Source of the DNA: Bog-473 sp963711065
GTDB taxonomy: Bacteria > Actinomycetota > Acidimicrobiia > Acidimicrobiales > RAAP-2
Assembly: GCA_963711065.1 (NCBI GenBank)
Contig: CAVQCO010000008.1
Coordinates: forward strand, 1-64,000
Length of the DNA: 64,000 nt
Direction: 5' to 3'
Part shown: piece after piece, positions 34,205-43,699 of the stretch
How the letters are laid out: every line of letters starts with the position of its first letter
How positions within the stretch are numbered: the first letter of the stretch is position 1
Notes under the pieces: generated by a model
What the model was told of the DNA's origin: nothing
The model's database searches: none
What the model saw: the letters and a program-made list of their open reading frames with translations, nothing else
Program-made: the position numbers and the translations under genes

Positions 34205-35347
34205 GTGGATCTCTCGCTGAGGCCGGAGGACGAGGAGTTCGCCGCCTCGTTCCGGGACTGGCTCGCCGCGCACCCGCACCGGCCGCCTGCCTTCGTCGAC
34301 CTGTCCGACGAGGTGGCGTGGGGCCGCCGGTGGCAGGCCACGCTGGCGGCCGACCGCTGGGTGGGCGTGCACTGGCCGAGCGCGTACGGCGGCCGCAGCG
34401 CGACGCCCGTGCAGGTCGCGCTGTACCAGAGCGAGTACGCCCGCTCGCAGGCCCCCCAGCCGGTGAACCGCGTCGGGATCAACCTCGTGGGGCCGACGCT
34501 GCTGGCCCACGGCACCGAGGACCAGCGCCTGCGCCACCTGCCGGCAATCCTCTCGGCGGAGGAGATCTGGTGCCAGCTCTTCAGCGAGCCCGACGCCGGC
34601 AGCGACCTGGCATCGCTCGCCACCCGCGCCGCGCCGGTCGACGGGGGCTACCTGGTGAGCGGCCGCAAGGTCTGGACCTCGTACGCCCAGTTCGCCTCGT
34701 GGGGCCTGTGCCTCGCCCGCACCGAGGCCGATGCGCCGCGCCCGCAGCAGGGCATCACCGCCCTGATCGTCGACATGGCCGACCCGGGCGTCGACGTGCG
34801 CCCGCTGGTGCAGATGACGGGCGACGCCGAATTCAACGAGGTGTTCCTGACCGACGTCTTCGTGCCGGCGGAGCACGTGGTGGGAACCGAGGGCCAGGGA
34901 TGGACGGTGGCGGGCTCGACCCTGGCCCATGAGCGGGGGACGAACTTCCCCTTCAAGGAACAGGTGGTCCACGAGACGTACCTGGCCCGGCTGTACGACG
35001 AGGCCCGTGCCAACGGTGCGCTCGACGACCCGCTCGTCGCCGACGCGCTGGCGCGGGCCTACGTCGACCTCGGCGTGCTGCGCCTCCACAACCTGCGCAC
35101 GCTGACCCGACTGGGCCGGGGCGAGGAGCCCGGCCCCGAATCGAGCTGGGTCAAGCTCACCTGGACCACCATGACCCAGGGGTTGTCCGAGGCCGCGCTC
35201 CTCGTCACCGGGCGTGACGCAGCCTCGGCCGAGGCCGGACCGTGGGCGCGCCAGTGGCTGTGGAGCAAGGCGGCCGGGATCGCGGGCGGGACGTCGCAGG
35301 TGCAACGCGACATCATCGCCGGGAGGATCCTCGGCCTACCCCGCTGA
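34205..35347 (+). CDS. Acyl-CoA dehydrogenase
   Basis: 380 residues, GTG at 34205. DLSLRPEDEEFAASFRDWLA opens the helical domain; CQLFSEPDAGSDLASLATRA, VSGRKVWTSYAQFASWGLCL, FNEVFLTDVFVPAEHVVG and the final GGTSQVQRDIIAGRILGLPR are intact. It is close in layout to the frameshifted dehydrogenase at 29.5-30.6 kb (same TSYAQFA-WGLCL block), so the two are probably paralogues. The last 12 bases overlap the convergent membrane-protein gene. Confidence 0.94.
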   Translation: MDLSLRPEDEEFAASFRDWLAAHPHRPPAFVDLSDEVAWGRRWQATLAADRWVGVHWPSAYGGRSATPVQVALYQSEYARSQAPQPVNRVGINLVGPTLLAHGTEDQRLRHLPAILSAEEIWCQLFSEPDAGSDLASLATRAAPVDGGYLVSGRKVWTSYAQFASWGLCLARTEADAPRPQQGITALIVDMADPGVDVRPLVQMTGDAEFNEVFLTDVFVPAEHVVGTEGQGWTVAGSTLAHERGTNFPFKEQVVHETYLARLYDEARANGALDDPLVADALARAYVDLGVLRLHNLRTLTRLGRGEEPGPESSWVKLTWTTMTQGLSEAALLVTGRDAASAEAGPWARQWLWSKAAGIAGGTSQVQRDIIAGRILGLPR

Positions 35348-35932
35348 CGGCCCCGCCGCCTTGGCGGCGGCGCGATGGCGGTGGCGCACGTAGACCACGG
35401 TCACGAGGACGCCTACTCCGAGGCCGACGAGCAGCGTGGCGATGTCGTGGGGCGAGTAGTTGCCGGTGAAGATCCTCCCCATGCCGTAGGCGCTGGCCGC
35501 GACCGAGACCGAGAACCCGAGCGAGGCGAGGAGGTTCCAGAGCACGAACTGCGCGTGCTCCATGTGGGCCGTGCCCGAGACGATGGCCGGCGTGAAGAAC
35601 ACCGCCAGGCGTCCCCACCTGGCGTAGGCGCGCTCGCCGCGCTGCACCATGCGCTGGCGGCCCGCTTGATGCTTGCCGGGCCGCTCCAGCAGCTGGCGCC
35701 CCCAGCGGTCCCCGATCGCGTAGCCGACGAGCCCGCCAACCTCTCCGGCCAGGGTCGAGACGCCCACGACCAGGGCCAGGTTGAGCCGGCCCTGGCTGGC
35801 CGCCACGCCGGCCGCCCCGAGCGCAGCGGCACCGATGAAGGGCACGCCGGCCCACGACGCCGCCACCGCGACGAACAGGGCCAGGTACTCCCACCAGCTG
35901 CCGACGACGTCCGTCGAGGCGAGGAGGTGCAC
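35336..35932 (-). CDS. DedA/SNARE-associated-type membrane protein
   Basis: 198 residues, GTG at 35932. Four to five membrane segments: about 13-35, 45-65, 105-125 (GRLAVFFTPAIVSGTAHM), 130-150 and 160-182. The order GVSTLAGEVGGLVGYAIGDRWG, then a basic loop (RPGKHQAGRQRMVQRGE) and GRLAVFFTPAI matches the DedA (VTT) family, thought to act in lipid flipping and membrane homeostasis. Typical DedA F/Y-R-F motifs are only partly visible, hence moderate confidence. The next gene on this strand, upstream, is also a membrane protein. Confidence 0.75.
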   Translation of the reverse strand: MHLLASTDVVGSWWEYLALFVAVAASWAGVPFIGAAALGAAGVAASQGRLNLALVVGVSTLAGEVGGLVGYAIGDRWGRQLLERPGKHQAGRQRMVQRGERAYARWGRLAVFFTPAIVSGTAHMEHAQFVLWNLLASLGFSVSVAASAYGMGRIFTGNYSPHDIATLLVGLGVGVLVTVVYVRHRHRAAAKAAGPSAG

Positions 35933-35978
35933 GGTCAGGCGACCCGCCGCGGCCGGCCCGGGCCACCGTTCACCGGCC

Positions 35979-36854
35979 TCACGTGGCCGGCGAGGGGTCA
36001 GCGGGTTCCGGCGCCGTCTCCTCGGGTGCCTCGGCGCCCGCGAGCAGCGCGATCCCGCCCAGCGCGATCAACAGGCCGACGGCGGCGGAGCTGGCGTGCG
36101 CGGTGCCGCCCTTCGACAGCGCCTCGCCGTAGACGGTGACGCCGAGGACCACGCTGGAGAAGAGGGTCACGGAGTTGCTCGACGCCATGGCCGGTGCCAG
36201 GACGCCGGTCTTGAGCGCGGACTGTTGCAGCGCGAAGCCGGTCACCGCGCTGATGATCAGCACGTAGACGGACCAGCTGCTGAGGAGCGAGAGCACGCCG
36301 CCGCCGAGCTCGGTGACGAAGGTCTTCGTGACCGCGGCCTGCAGGCCGTAGCCCAGTCCGGCGGCGGCGCCGAAGGTCAGTGCCTTGGCGGCCCCGGTGA
36401 ACCGCCGGCCCACCTCGAACAGGACCAGCACCAGCACGCCGGTGACGAGGCAGGCGCTCCACCACGCGGCCGCGCCGGGGTGCGACGTGCCGCCCTGGGG
36501 CTGCCCGGCCGATATGAAGACGACGATCCCGACCAGCGTCAGCGTCGCGCCGGCGAGCTCGCGGCGGCCGATGTGCTGATCGGTGAGGAGCGCGCCCAGC
36601 GGCAGCGCGATGACGAGGCTCAGCGCAGTGAGCGACTGCACGGTGACGAGGGACGCCCGGTCGAGTGCCATGGCCTGCACGACCCATCCCGTGGACTGCA
36701 GCACGGCGCCGGCGAGCCAGACCGGGCGGTGCAGGATCTGCAACAAGAACCGCGGGTCGCCCTCGCCGGCCTCGGTGGTCAGCGTTCCCTTCTGTTGCAG
36801 CACCGTGCCCCCGGCGAAGAGGACGGCTGCGAGGATGGCGAGGGCCTCACCCAT
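35979..36854 (-). CDS. DMT-superfamily transporter (EamA/NIPA-like)
   Basis: 291 residues, ATG at 36854. About nine to ten hydrophobic helices in two halves are visible: LAILAAVLFAGGTVLQQKG at the start, GWVVQAMALDRASLVTVQSL, ELAGATLTLVGIVVFISAG, then the second half with LVTGVLVLVLFEVG and AAVGLLIALGGIALLAGAE. The LQQKG opening is typical of the NIPA-like/DMT group that moves small metabolites or Mg2+. It ends with an acidic Pro-rich tail. The substrate cannot be inferred. Confidence 0.82.
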   Translation of the reverse strand: MGEALAILAAVLFAGGTVLQQKGTLTTEAGEGDPRFLLQILHRPVWLAGAVLQSTGWVVQAMALDRASLVTVQSLTALSLVIALPLGALLTDQHIGRRELAGATLTLVGIVVFISAGQPQGGTSHPGAAAWWSACLVTGVLVLVLFEVGRRFTGAAKALTFGAAAGLGYGLQAAVTKTFVTELGGGVLSLLSSWSVYVLIISAVTGFALQQSALKTGVLAPAMASSNSVTLFSSVVLGVTVYGEALSKGGTAHASSAAVGLLIALGGIALLAGAEAPEETAPEPADPSPAT

Positions 36855-36908
36855 GGCCCATCAGGTTAGGCAGCGCGAATTGACCGTGGGGGCGACGTAA
36901 CCTTGCGC

Positions 36909-38045
36909 ATGCCCGGAATCGACGCGCTGCTGCGCCGTGCCGCCTCCAATCTGGTCGCCATACGGATGGACCTCGCGGGTGCCGAGGCGGAGGGCGACAC
37001 GGACCGCGTCAGGTTGCTCCGGACCCTGGCGACGAGCGGGGGGGACGTCCTCTTGTACCGGCCACAGCTGCAGCACTACGCCGTGCTCTTCGGCGACCTC
37101 GAGGGCGCCCGCCACGTGGCCGTCATGGTCCCCGGGGTCGGTGACGGCACGAACCTGTGCGACGACTGGCTGCCCCAGGCCCGGAACCTCTTCGACGAGG
37201 CGGAGTCGACGGTCGAGGCAGAACCCACGGCCGTCGTCATGTGGAAGGGCTACGACAACCCCGCCGACATCCTCGCCGCGGCGGAGGGGGCCGTCGCCTG
37301 CAGCGACGACCTCGTCACGGCGGCGAGCGACCTGACGGCGTTCGTGGCGTCGCTGTCGCTCCGCCCCGACCAGACGTTGACCGTGATCGCCCACAGCTTC
37401 GGGTCCATCGTCACGGGTGCCGCGCTCGCCGACTGCGACCTCGAGGTCACCGACGTCGTCGTCGCGGGGAGCCCGGGCATGACCGTCGACGAGCTCCGCC
37501 AGCTCCATGTCGACCAGTCGCACTTCTTCTCGGAGCAGGCACCGGGAGACGCGGTCGCCGAGCTGGGCGTCTTCGGGGCCGCGCCGACGTCGCCGACCTT
37601 CGGCGGCACCCGGATGCGCACGAACGCGCCCGACCACCCCGAGGTGGCGGCGCACTCCGAGTACTTCGAGACCGACTCGGAGGCGCTCGAGAACATCGTC
37701 GACGTCGTCACGGGCCAGTACTCGGACATCACGACGCACCGCACTGCGTTCCCCGAGGTCGCCGGCGGCCTCGTGTCGTGGATGCTGCGCTTGCCCGCCG
37801 CGCCGGTCAGGAGGGCGGGGCGGCGCTACCGGGGACCTTGCCACCGGGTGCTGACCAATTGGTGCCGGCTGGTGGACCTCGGCGCGAGCGAGACCGGCAA
37901 CCTCGTCACCGAGGTGCTCGACGAGAGCGAGCGCGCGCTGCTGTGGGTCGCGCGCCGCGTCGGCGCCGTGCCGGAGGAGGAGCCGCACCCCGCCCCGGCC
38001 CCGGCCGCCGACCCGGACGCCGCCGGCCCGGGGTCGCCAACCTGA
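36909..38045 (+). CDS. Alpha/beta hydrolase (DUF1023 family)
   Basis: 378 residues from the ATG at 36909; a TTG six bases upstream is possible. The DUF1023 alpha/beta hydrolase core runs about 50-260: AVMVPGVGDGTNLCDDW, VVMWKGYDNPADILAA, the nucleophile elbow IAHSFGSIVTG (Ser163) and VVAGSPGMTVDEL. DUF1023 enzymes are actinobacterial serine hydrolases of unknown substrate. The C-terminus is a Pro/Glu-rich tail. Its TGA stop is the first three bases of palindromic operator 7, so the regulator of the next operon would sit on the very end of this gene. Confidence 0.85.
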   Translation: MPGIDALLRRAASNLVAIRMDLAGAEAEGDTDRVRLLRTLATSGGDVLLYRPQLQHYAVLFGDLEGARHVAVMVPGVGDGTNLCDDWLPQARNLFDEAESTVEAEPTAVVMWKGYDNPADILAAAEGAVACSDDLVTAASDLTAFVASLSLRPDQTLTVIAHSFGSIVTGAALADCDLEVTDVVVAGSPGMTVDELRQLHVDQSHFFSEQAPGDAVAELGVFGAAPTSPTFGGTRMRTNAPDHPEVAAHSEYFETDSEALENIVDVVTGQYSDITTHRTAFPEVAGGLVSWMLRLPAAPVRRAGRRYRGPCHRVLTNWCRLVDLGASETGNLVTEVLDESERALLWVARRVGAVPEEEPHPAPAPAADPDAAGPGSPT

Positions 38046-38056
38046 CACCAGCGTCA
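38043..38056. promoter_or_regulatory. Palindromic operator TGACACCAGCGTCA (site 7 of 9)
   Basis: Begins with the stop codon of the DUF1023 gene and lies 34 bases before the GTG start of the dehydrogenase small-subunit gene. It probably controls the two-gene GMC dehydrogenase operon. Confidence 0.7.
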
Positions 38057-38090
38057 GCAATCGGGGCCACGTGCAGGCTACGTTTGCCCG

Positions 38091-38654
38091 GTGCCCGTCT
38101 GGCTGAGTGAGCAGGAGTACGCCACGCTGCGCGCCGCCTGCGCCCAGATGATGCCCTCGGACCAGGGGGCGCCCGGCGCCGAGGAGGCGGGGGTGGCCGA
38201 CTACATCGACACCCTCCTGGGCGCCTTCACCTTCGACCCGCCCCGCATCTGGGCGGGCGGCCCGACGTCGGGCCGCAAGGGGGGCGTGGACGGCTTCGCC
38301 CGCTTCCACCGGCTGTCCGCGCTGGACGAGCTCGCCTGGCGCATGCGGCTCGAGGGGTCCCAGGGGATCCCCGAGCGCGAGTTCAACGGGCCGGTCGTCG
38401 GTCTGCAGGAGCGCTACCGGGTCGGGCTGGCCGTGCTCGGCGAGGACTTCGCACAGGCCGACGGCGCGGAGCAGCGGCGCCGGCTGCGGACCGACGAGTC
38501 CTTCTGTGCGTTGCTGTGGGAGCACTGCTGCGAAGGGATGTACGGCGCGCCCGAGTACGGGGGCAACCGCGGCGGCGTCGGGTGGGAGTACATCGGCTAC
38601 GAGGGCGACGTGCAGCCGCGCGGCTACAGCGACGCCGAGGTGTCGCAGCCGTGA
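38091..38654 (+). CDS. Gluconate 2-dehydrogenase subunit 3 family protein
   Basis: 187 residues, GTG at 38091. Matches the subunit 3 family that pairs with flavin GMC dehydrogenases: LSEQEYATLRAACAQMMPSD at the start, GVADYIDTLLGAF, and the C-terminal EGMYGAPEYGGNRGGVGWEYIGYEG block. Well-studied members carry a Tat signal that exports the complex; none is visible here, which suggests a cytoplasmic enzyme. It overlaps the GMC gene by four bases (GTGA). Confidence 0.9.
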   Translation: MPVWLSEQEYATLRAACAQMMPSDQGAPGAEEAGVADYIDTLLGAFTFDPPRIWAGGPTSGRKGGVDGFARFHRLSALDELAWRMRLEGSQGIPEREFNGPVVGLQERYRVGLAVLGEDFAQADGAEQRRRLRTDESFCALLWEHCCEGMYGAPEYGGNRGGVGWEYIGYEGDVQPRGYSDAEVSQP

Positions 38655-40312
38655 CGGCCGACGCCGTCATTATCGGGTCGGGGCCCGGCGGGGCCACCGT
38701 GGCCGAGGTGCTCACGCGGGCCGGCTGGTCGGTCGTCATCATGGAGAAGGGCCGCAACCACCTCCTCGACCCGGACGACCCGACCAAGCCGGCGGGCGAC
38801 TACTCGAACGACGAGGTCAAGTTCATCTCGCGCTACTTCCTCGGGCCGGACCCGCTCGTCGAGCCGCGTGCCTTCCGGCGCTCGGCCGACGAGGGCGAGC
38901 ACACCCACGTGGGGGAGGTGAACTCCATCCCCACGACCGTCGGGGGAGGGGGGACCCATGCGGACGGCAAGGTGCCGCGCTTCCGGGAGGAGGACTTCCG
39001 TCTGTTCTCCACCTACGGCCCCCAGGACGGCGCGGCGGTCGACGACTGGCCGCTCGAGTACGACGAGCTCGAGCCGTTCTACGCCGAGGTGGAGCGGGCC
39101 ATCGGCGTGGCCGGCCGGGAGGGTGCCAACCCGTTCGCTGCCTGGCGCTCGGGGCCCTACCCGATGCCGCCCGGTGCGCCGATGTACGGCGCGGTGCTGT
39201 CGTCGGCCGCAGCCGAGAAGGTCGGGCTGCATCCCTACGAGGCGCCGACGGCGGCCAACAGCATCGCCTACGACGGGCGGCCGGCCTGCAACAACTGCGG
39301 CTTCTGCGCGTTCTTCGGCTGCCCGATCCATGCCAAGGGCGACCCGGTGGCCCTCCTCACGCGGGCGATGGCGACCGGCCGCGCCGAGCTGCTGGCCGAG
39401 ACCTACGTGAGCCGGATCGTCACCGAGGGCCGGCGCGCGACCGGCGTCGAGTTCATCGGCCCCGACGGCGTCACGCGCACCATGGACGCCAAGCTCGTCG
39501 TCGTGGCGGGCGGCGCCATCGAGACGCCGCGCATCCTCCTCCTCTCGGGCCTGGAGCACCCCGCCCTGGGCCGTCACCTGATGTGCCACTTCCAGACGAT
39601 CGTCGTCGGGCACTTCCCCCACCTGCGGCTGCACCCCTACCGGGGACGCGCGGTGACGCACGTGCACGACGACGCCATGGTGCAGGACGAGCGTTCGCGC
39701 GAGGCGGCCCTCGGCGCCGGGCTGCCGTGGTTCCGCGGCGGCCTGGTCGAGCACAGCGGCGGCGGGCTGCCGATCATGGAGGCGCGCCACTCGCCCTGGG
39801 GCCGCGGCCACGCGCAGGCGATGCGCGACTCGAACCTCCGCGAGAAGATGTGGGCCTTCATCATGCAGGGGGAGGACCTGCCCTACGCCACCAACACCGT
39901 GGACCTCAGTCCCTCGGTGCGCGACGCCCGGGGCTTCCCGGTGGCGCGAGTCACCTACCTGCCGGGCCGCCACGAGCTGGCAGCGTCGAAGTACCACGGC
40001 AAGATCCTCCAGTCGGTGCTCGAGGAGATGGGCGCGGAATGGGTCCTGCACACCTCGTCACCCGGCGTCTCGTACCACGGCGTGGGCGCGACGCCGGTCC
40101 CCGAGAGCCGCCACGTCATCGGCACGGCGCGCATGGGCGACAACCCCGGCACCTCCGTCGTCGACCGGTGGGGGCGGGTGCACACGCTCGACAACGTCGT
40201 CGTCGCGGACTCCTCGGTGTTCGTCACCTCGAGCGGTTACGGGCCGACGCTCACCCTGGTCGCGCTCGCCGCGCGCGCCGCGCACCACCTGGCCGGCACC
40301 ACGCCGGGCTGA
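38651..40312 (+). CDS. GMC-family flavoprotein oxidoreductase (dehydrogenase large subunit)
   Basis: 553 residues, GTG at 38651, coupled to the subunit 3 gene. FAD-binding ADAVIIGSGPGGATVAEVL is at residues 3-21, with the acidic VIMEKG strand end. A four-cysteine cluster CNNCGFCAFFGC lies at about residue 213, followed by AKG; similar clusters are a family feature of this GMC branch. The C-terminal GMC signature is present: GTARMGDNPGTSVVDRWGRV and VVADSSVFVTSSGYGPTLTLVALA with the probable catalytic histidine upstream in VSYHGVGA. It oxidises an alcohol or sugar-like hydroxyl; the flanking operator and lipid genes suggest a steroid-like or terpenoid alcohol (inference). Confidence 0.92.
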   Translation: MTADAVIIGSGPGGATVAEVLTRAGWSVVIMEKGRNHLLDPDDPTKPAGDYSNDEVKFISRYFLGPDPLVEPRAFRRSADEGEHTHVGEVNSIPTTVGGGGTHADGKVPRFREEDFRLFSTYGPQDGAAVDDWPLEYDELEPFYAEVERAIGVAGREGANPFAAWRSGPYPMPPGAPMYGAVLSSAAAEKVGLHPYEAPTAANSIAYDGRPACNNCGFCAFFGCPIHAKGDPVALLTRAMATGRAELLAETYVSRIVTEGRRATGVEFIGPDGVTRTMDAKLVVVAGGAIETPRILLLSGLEHPALGRHLMCHFQTIVVGHFPHLRLHPYRGRAVTHVHDDAMVQDERSREAALGAGLPWFRGGLVEHSGGGLPIMEARHSPWGRGHAQAMRDSNLREKMWAFIMQGEDLPYATNTVDLSPSVRDARGFPVARVTYLPGRHELAASKYHGKILQSVLEEMGAEWVLHTSSPGVSYHGVGATPVPESRHVIGTARMGDNPGTSVVDRWGRVHTLDNVVVADSSVFVTSSGYGPTLTLVALAARAAHHLAGTTPG

Positions 40313-40330
40313 CCGCGTTACCGTTCGGTC

Positions 40331-43255
40331 ATGCCGCGCGGAATCCCTCGGGGCACGGTGACATTTCTCTTCACCGACATCGAGGACTCCACGCACCTGT
40401 GGGAGGAAGCCCCGACCGACATGGCCGATGGGCTGCGGGCCCACGACGCCATCGTGCGGGGCTCGATCGAGCGCCACGGCGGCTACGTGTTCGGCACCGG
40501 CGGCGACGGCTTCGGTGCGGCGTTCTCGACCGCCGCCGACGCGGTGGCGGCGGCCGTCGAAGCGCAGGAGCAGCTGCGCGACGACCCCGCCGTCCACTTC
40601 TCGGTTCGCATGGGTCTGCACACCGGTGAGGCGATCGAACGCGACCGGAACTACTTCGGCAGCGAGGTGAACCGTGCGGCGCGGCTGATGTCGCTCGCGC
40701 ACGGAGGCCAGGTGCTCGTCTCGGACGCGACCGAGGTGCTGCTGCGCAACCGCGTGCCTCTGCGGCCCCTCGGCGAGCACCGGCTCCGCGGGCTGCGAGG
40801 ACGGATGTCGGTGTACCAGGTCGTCGCCGACGGGCTCCCGACGGAGTTCCCCGTGCTTGCGCAGCGTCGACTACTTCACGGGAAACCTCCCCCAGCAGCT
40901 GAGCTCGCTGGTGGGCCGCGAGGACGTGGTCGCCGAGGTCGCCGAGCTCGTCGGCGCGGGCCGTCTGGTCACGCTGAGCGGCGTCGGCGGGGTCGGCAAG
41001 ACCCGGCTGGCCCTCGAAGTCGGGGCCGAGGTGGCCGGCGAGTTCCCCGACGGCGTGTGGATCGTCGAGCTGGCGTCGGTCGGCGACCCGGGCTCCGTCC
41101 CGGCGGCCGATCGCTGACCGTGCTCGGCATCACGCCACAGGGAGAGGCGGCGCTCATCGACACGGTGGCCGATGCGCTGGGAGGTCGGCGGCTCCTGCTG
41201 GTGGTGGACAACTGCGAGCACGTCCTGGCCGCGGCGGGATCGGCCATCGAGACGATCCTCGGCCGGTCCGGGCAGCGTGAAGATCCTCGCGACGTCGCGC
41301 GAGGCCCTCGCGGTCGACGGGGAAGACGGTGCTCACCGTGCCGCCGCTGGCGTTGACGGGGGGCGTGACCTCCGACGCCGTCACGCTGTTCGTCGATCGC
41401 GCCCGCGCCGTCCGGCCCGACTTCGGGCTGTCGGAGCCCGCGACCGCCACCGCGGTGATGGAGATCTGCGAGACCCTGGACGGGCTCCCGCTGGGGATCG
41501 AGCTGGCGGCCGCCCGCATGGCGGCCATGAGCGCGGTCGAGGTCAGGGACCGACTCGCCGATCGATTCCGGTTGCTGAAGGGGTCGATGCCGGGGCCGGA
41601 ACGGCAGCTCACGCTGCGCCATGCGGTGGAGTGGTCCTACGACCTCTTGACCGACGACGAACGGGAGCTGCTGCGCCTGACGTCGGTCTTCGCCGGCGGC
41701 TTCGACCTGACGAGCATCTGCGCCGTGGTCGACGGGGCCGACGACGTGGACGTGCTCGGCATCTCGACTCGTTGGTCCGAAAGTCGCTCCTCGTCGCCGA
41801 CCATCACCGCCACCCGCACCCGCTACAGCCTCTTCGAGACCATCCGCCAGTTCGCCGAGGACCGGTTGGCGGAGGCGGGCGCGCTCGAGCAGGCCCGTGA
41901 CCGGCACGCCGAGTACTTCGCTCGGGAGGCCGCCGCTCGATGGGAGCACTGGAACGGGCCCGGGTGGCGCGACGCGGTCGACTGGGTGGAGGCGGAGCTC
42001 GGCAACCTGCGTTCCGGCTATCAGTGGAGCGCGGGGCGGGGCGAGCTGGAGGTGGCGACCGACATCGCCGCGCATGCCGCGCTCATGGGGTTCTCGGTGC
42101 AGTTGTTCGAAACGCTCGCCTGGGCCGAGGAGCTGCTCGAACCCGCGGCCGCCGCCGACGTCCGTCGTCTTCCCCGCCTGTACACGGCGGCGGGTTACGC
42201 GTGCTTCGCCGGGCAGGGCCGAGGCGGCCCGCGCGAACGCCCACCGGGCGACCGAGCTGGAGGTCGACCCTCGCTACGACCCGTGTGAGCCCGGGTACGC
42301 CTCGTTCGTCGAGGCCTTGGGCCAGGTGTACTGCGGCGACCTCGATCGCTATGTCGAGCTCACCGGTGCCGTGGCGCACACGTACGGAAGCGAGCGGGGC
42401 TACGGCTTGGCCTCCTACGTCGACGGCCTCCAGTCGTGCGGCCGGATCGAGGAGGCACTCGGCGCTCACCGAGGAGTCCGTCGCCGCCGCGAGGTCGCTC
42501 GGCAACCCCTACTGGATCTCCTACGCGCTCTGGATCGCGGGGATGGCGTTCTCCAAGGCCGACGTGCGCCGCGCGTTCGCGGCCTGGGACGAGGGCGTCG
42601 CCTTCGTGCGTGAGCACCGCGTCCAGTTCTTCGAAGGCTTCCTCGCACGCGACGCGGCGCGCCTGCACACCTCCGACGGCGAGCCCGAGGCGGCACTGGT
42701 GCTGTTCGCCGAGGCCATCGCTCGCGTTCCATCGGGCCGGCAACGTGCCCCAGCTGATCATCACGCTGGCCAGCGTGCCCGCCCTGTTCGAGCGCCTCGA
42801 CCGTCCTGCGCCGGCGGCGATGCTCCTCGGCGCGCTGTCTCGTGAGCCTTCGAGCTTCCACCACGTTCCCGAGCTCGGCCGACCTCGGCGACCGCGTCGA
42901 GCGGCAAGCTCGGCGAGAGCCGCAGCCGCGGAACTGACTGGCGGCGGGCGCGGCGCTCGACCTCGGCGACGCCGCCGTCTACGCCCGCCAGCAGATCGAC
43001 GCCGCCCGCCGCGACCCGAGCCCCCGCGTGCGCCCGGCGCGGCCCGGTGGGCTGAGCCGGCGGGAGATCGAGGTGCTCCGCCTCGTGGCCGACGGCCGGA
43101 CGGCCGGCGAGATCGCGACGCAGCTGTTCATCTCGTCGAGGACGGCCGAGCACCACATCCAGAACATCTACACGAAGATCGGCGTCTCCAGCCGCGCCGC
43201 GGCGACCCGCTGGGCCGTCAAGCACCAGGTCGTCGACGACGTCGTCGCCGGCTGA
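40331..43255 (+). pseudogene. Nucleotide cyclase-like/AAA ATPase/LuxR-type regulator gene, broken by about twelve single-base indels
   Basis: Read across frames this is one protein of about 970 residues. N-terminal class III cyclase-like domain (VTFLFTDIEDST with metal Asp16, GTGGDGFGAAF); NB-ARC-like ATPase (SGVGGVGKTRLAL Walker A, LLLVVDNCEHVL Walker B, ILATSREAL); helical repeat region (YSLFETIRQFAEDRLAEAG); C-terminal LuxR helix-turn-helix (GLSRREIEVLRLVADGRTAGEIATQLF). Frame changes fall near 40855, 41112, 41272, 41327, 41763, 41808, 42225, 42467, 42723, 42870 and twice at 42900-42950. Most look like one extra base. No in-frame stop by substitution was noticed, so consensus error is a strong alternative to decay. 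The family is common in actinobacteria as large transcriptional regulators. Confidence 0.82.
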
Positions 43256-43299
43256 CGGCCCGACCGCGCACGGCATCCGCCCGACTCGGGTCGGAAATG

Positions 43300-43311
43300 G
43301 GTAGGTCTACC
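43300..43311. promoter_or_regulatory. Inverted repeat GGTAGGTCTACC upstream of the small barrel-like gene
   Basis: GGTAG-GT-CTACC is a perfect 12-bp palindrome, 104 bases before the ATG at 43416 and 45 bases after the LuxR-type gene. Its position suits an operator for the neighbouring regulator, acting on the next genes. No second copy was seen. Confidence 0.45.
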
Positions 43312-43415
43312 GATGCGGCGCCGGCGGCCAGTCCGGACAATGACCCTTGCGCCGGCCGAACCCGGTCGGCGGGAAGCGAGATCCGAAGTGATCCCGTCCG
43401 AAGGGAGAACACGTC

Positions 43416-43688
43416 ATGATTCTGGCAACGACGACCGTCGAGGACGTCGACCGATTCCTGGATGTGTTCGGCACGAAGGGCGCCGACAAGCGCGCCCTCC
43501 ACGGCTCCAAGGGTTCGACGGTGTTCCGCGATCCCACCGAGGCGAACCGGGTCTGGGCGCTGTTCGACTGGGACGAGGAGGGGTGGGCGAAGTTCGTCTC
43601 CGACCCCGAGGTCCCGCCGATCCTCAAGGAGGCCGGACACCTGGGCAAGCCCGAGGCCGCGCTGCTGCTCGGGTCCTACGAGGCGTGA
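43416..43688 (+). CDS. Small conserved protein, possibly dimeric alpha/beta-barrel (ABM-like)
   Basis: 90 residues, ATG at 43416 after a good AGGGAGAA site. Reads MILATTTVEDVDRFLDVFGTKGADKRALHGSKGSTVFRDP, then NRVWALFDWDEEGWAKFVSDPEVPPILKEAG. The strand-helix-strand-strand-helix pattern with a WALFDWDE strand and F-x-SDPE-x-P helix fits the stress-responsive or monooxygenase dimeric barrel fold. I cannot name a family with certainty. It is the only undamaged gene inside the indel-rich stretch and lies between the LuxR-type regulator and the binding-protein gene. Confidence 0.7.
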   Translation: MILATTTVEDVDRFLDVFGTKGADKRALHGSKGSTVFRDPTEANRVWALFDWDEEGWAKFVSDPEVPPILKEAGHLGKPEAALLLGSYEA

Positions 43689-43699
43689 GGGGCGGGACG

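Noticed and set aside
43256..43415. Possible extra small gene between the LuxR-type regulator and the 90-residue gene
   Set aside because: Open frames there overlap the neighbours in other phases and show no coding character. The stretch holds the GGTAGGTCTACC palindrome and a ribosome site.
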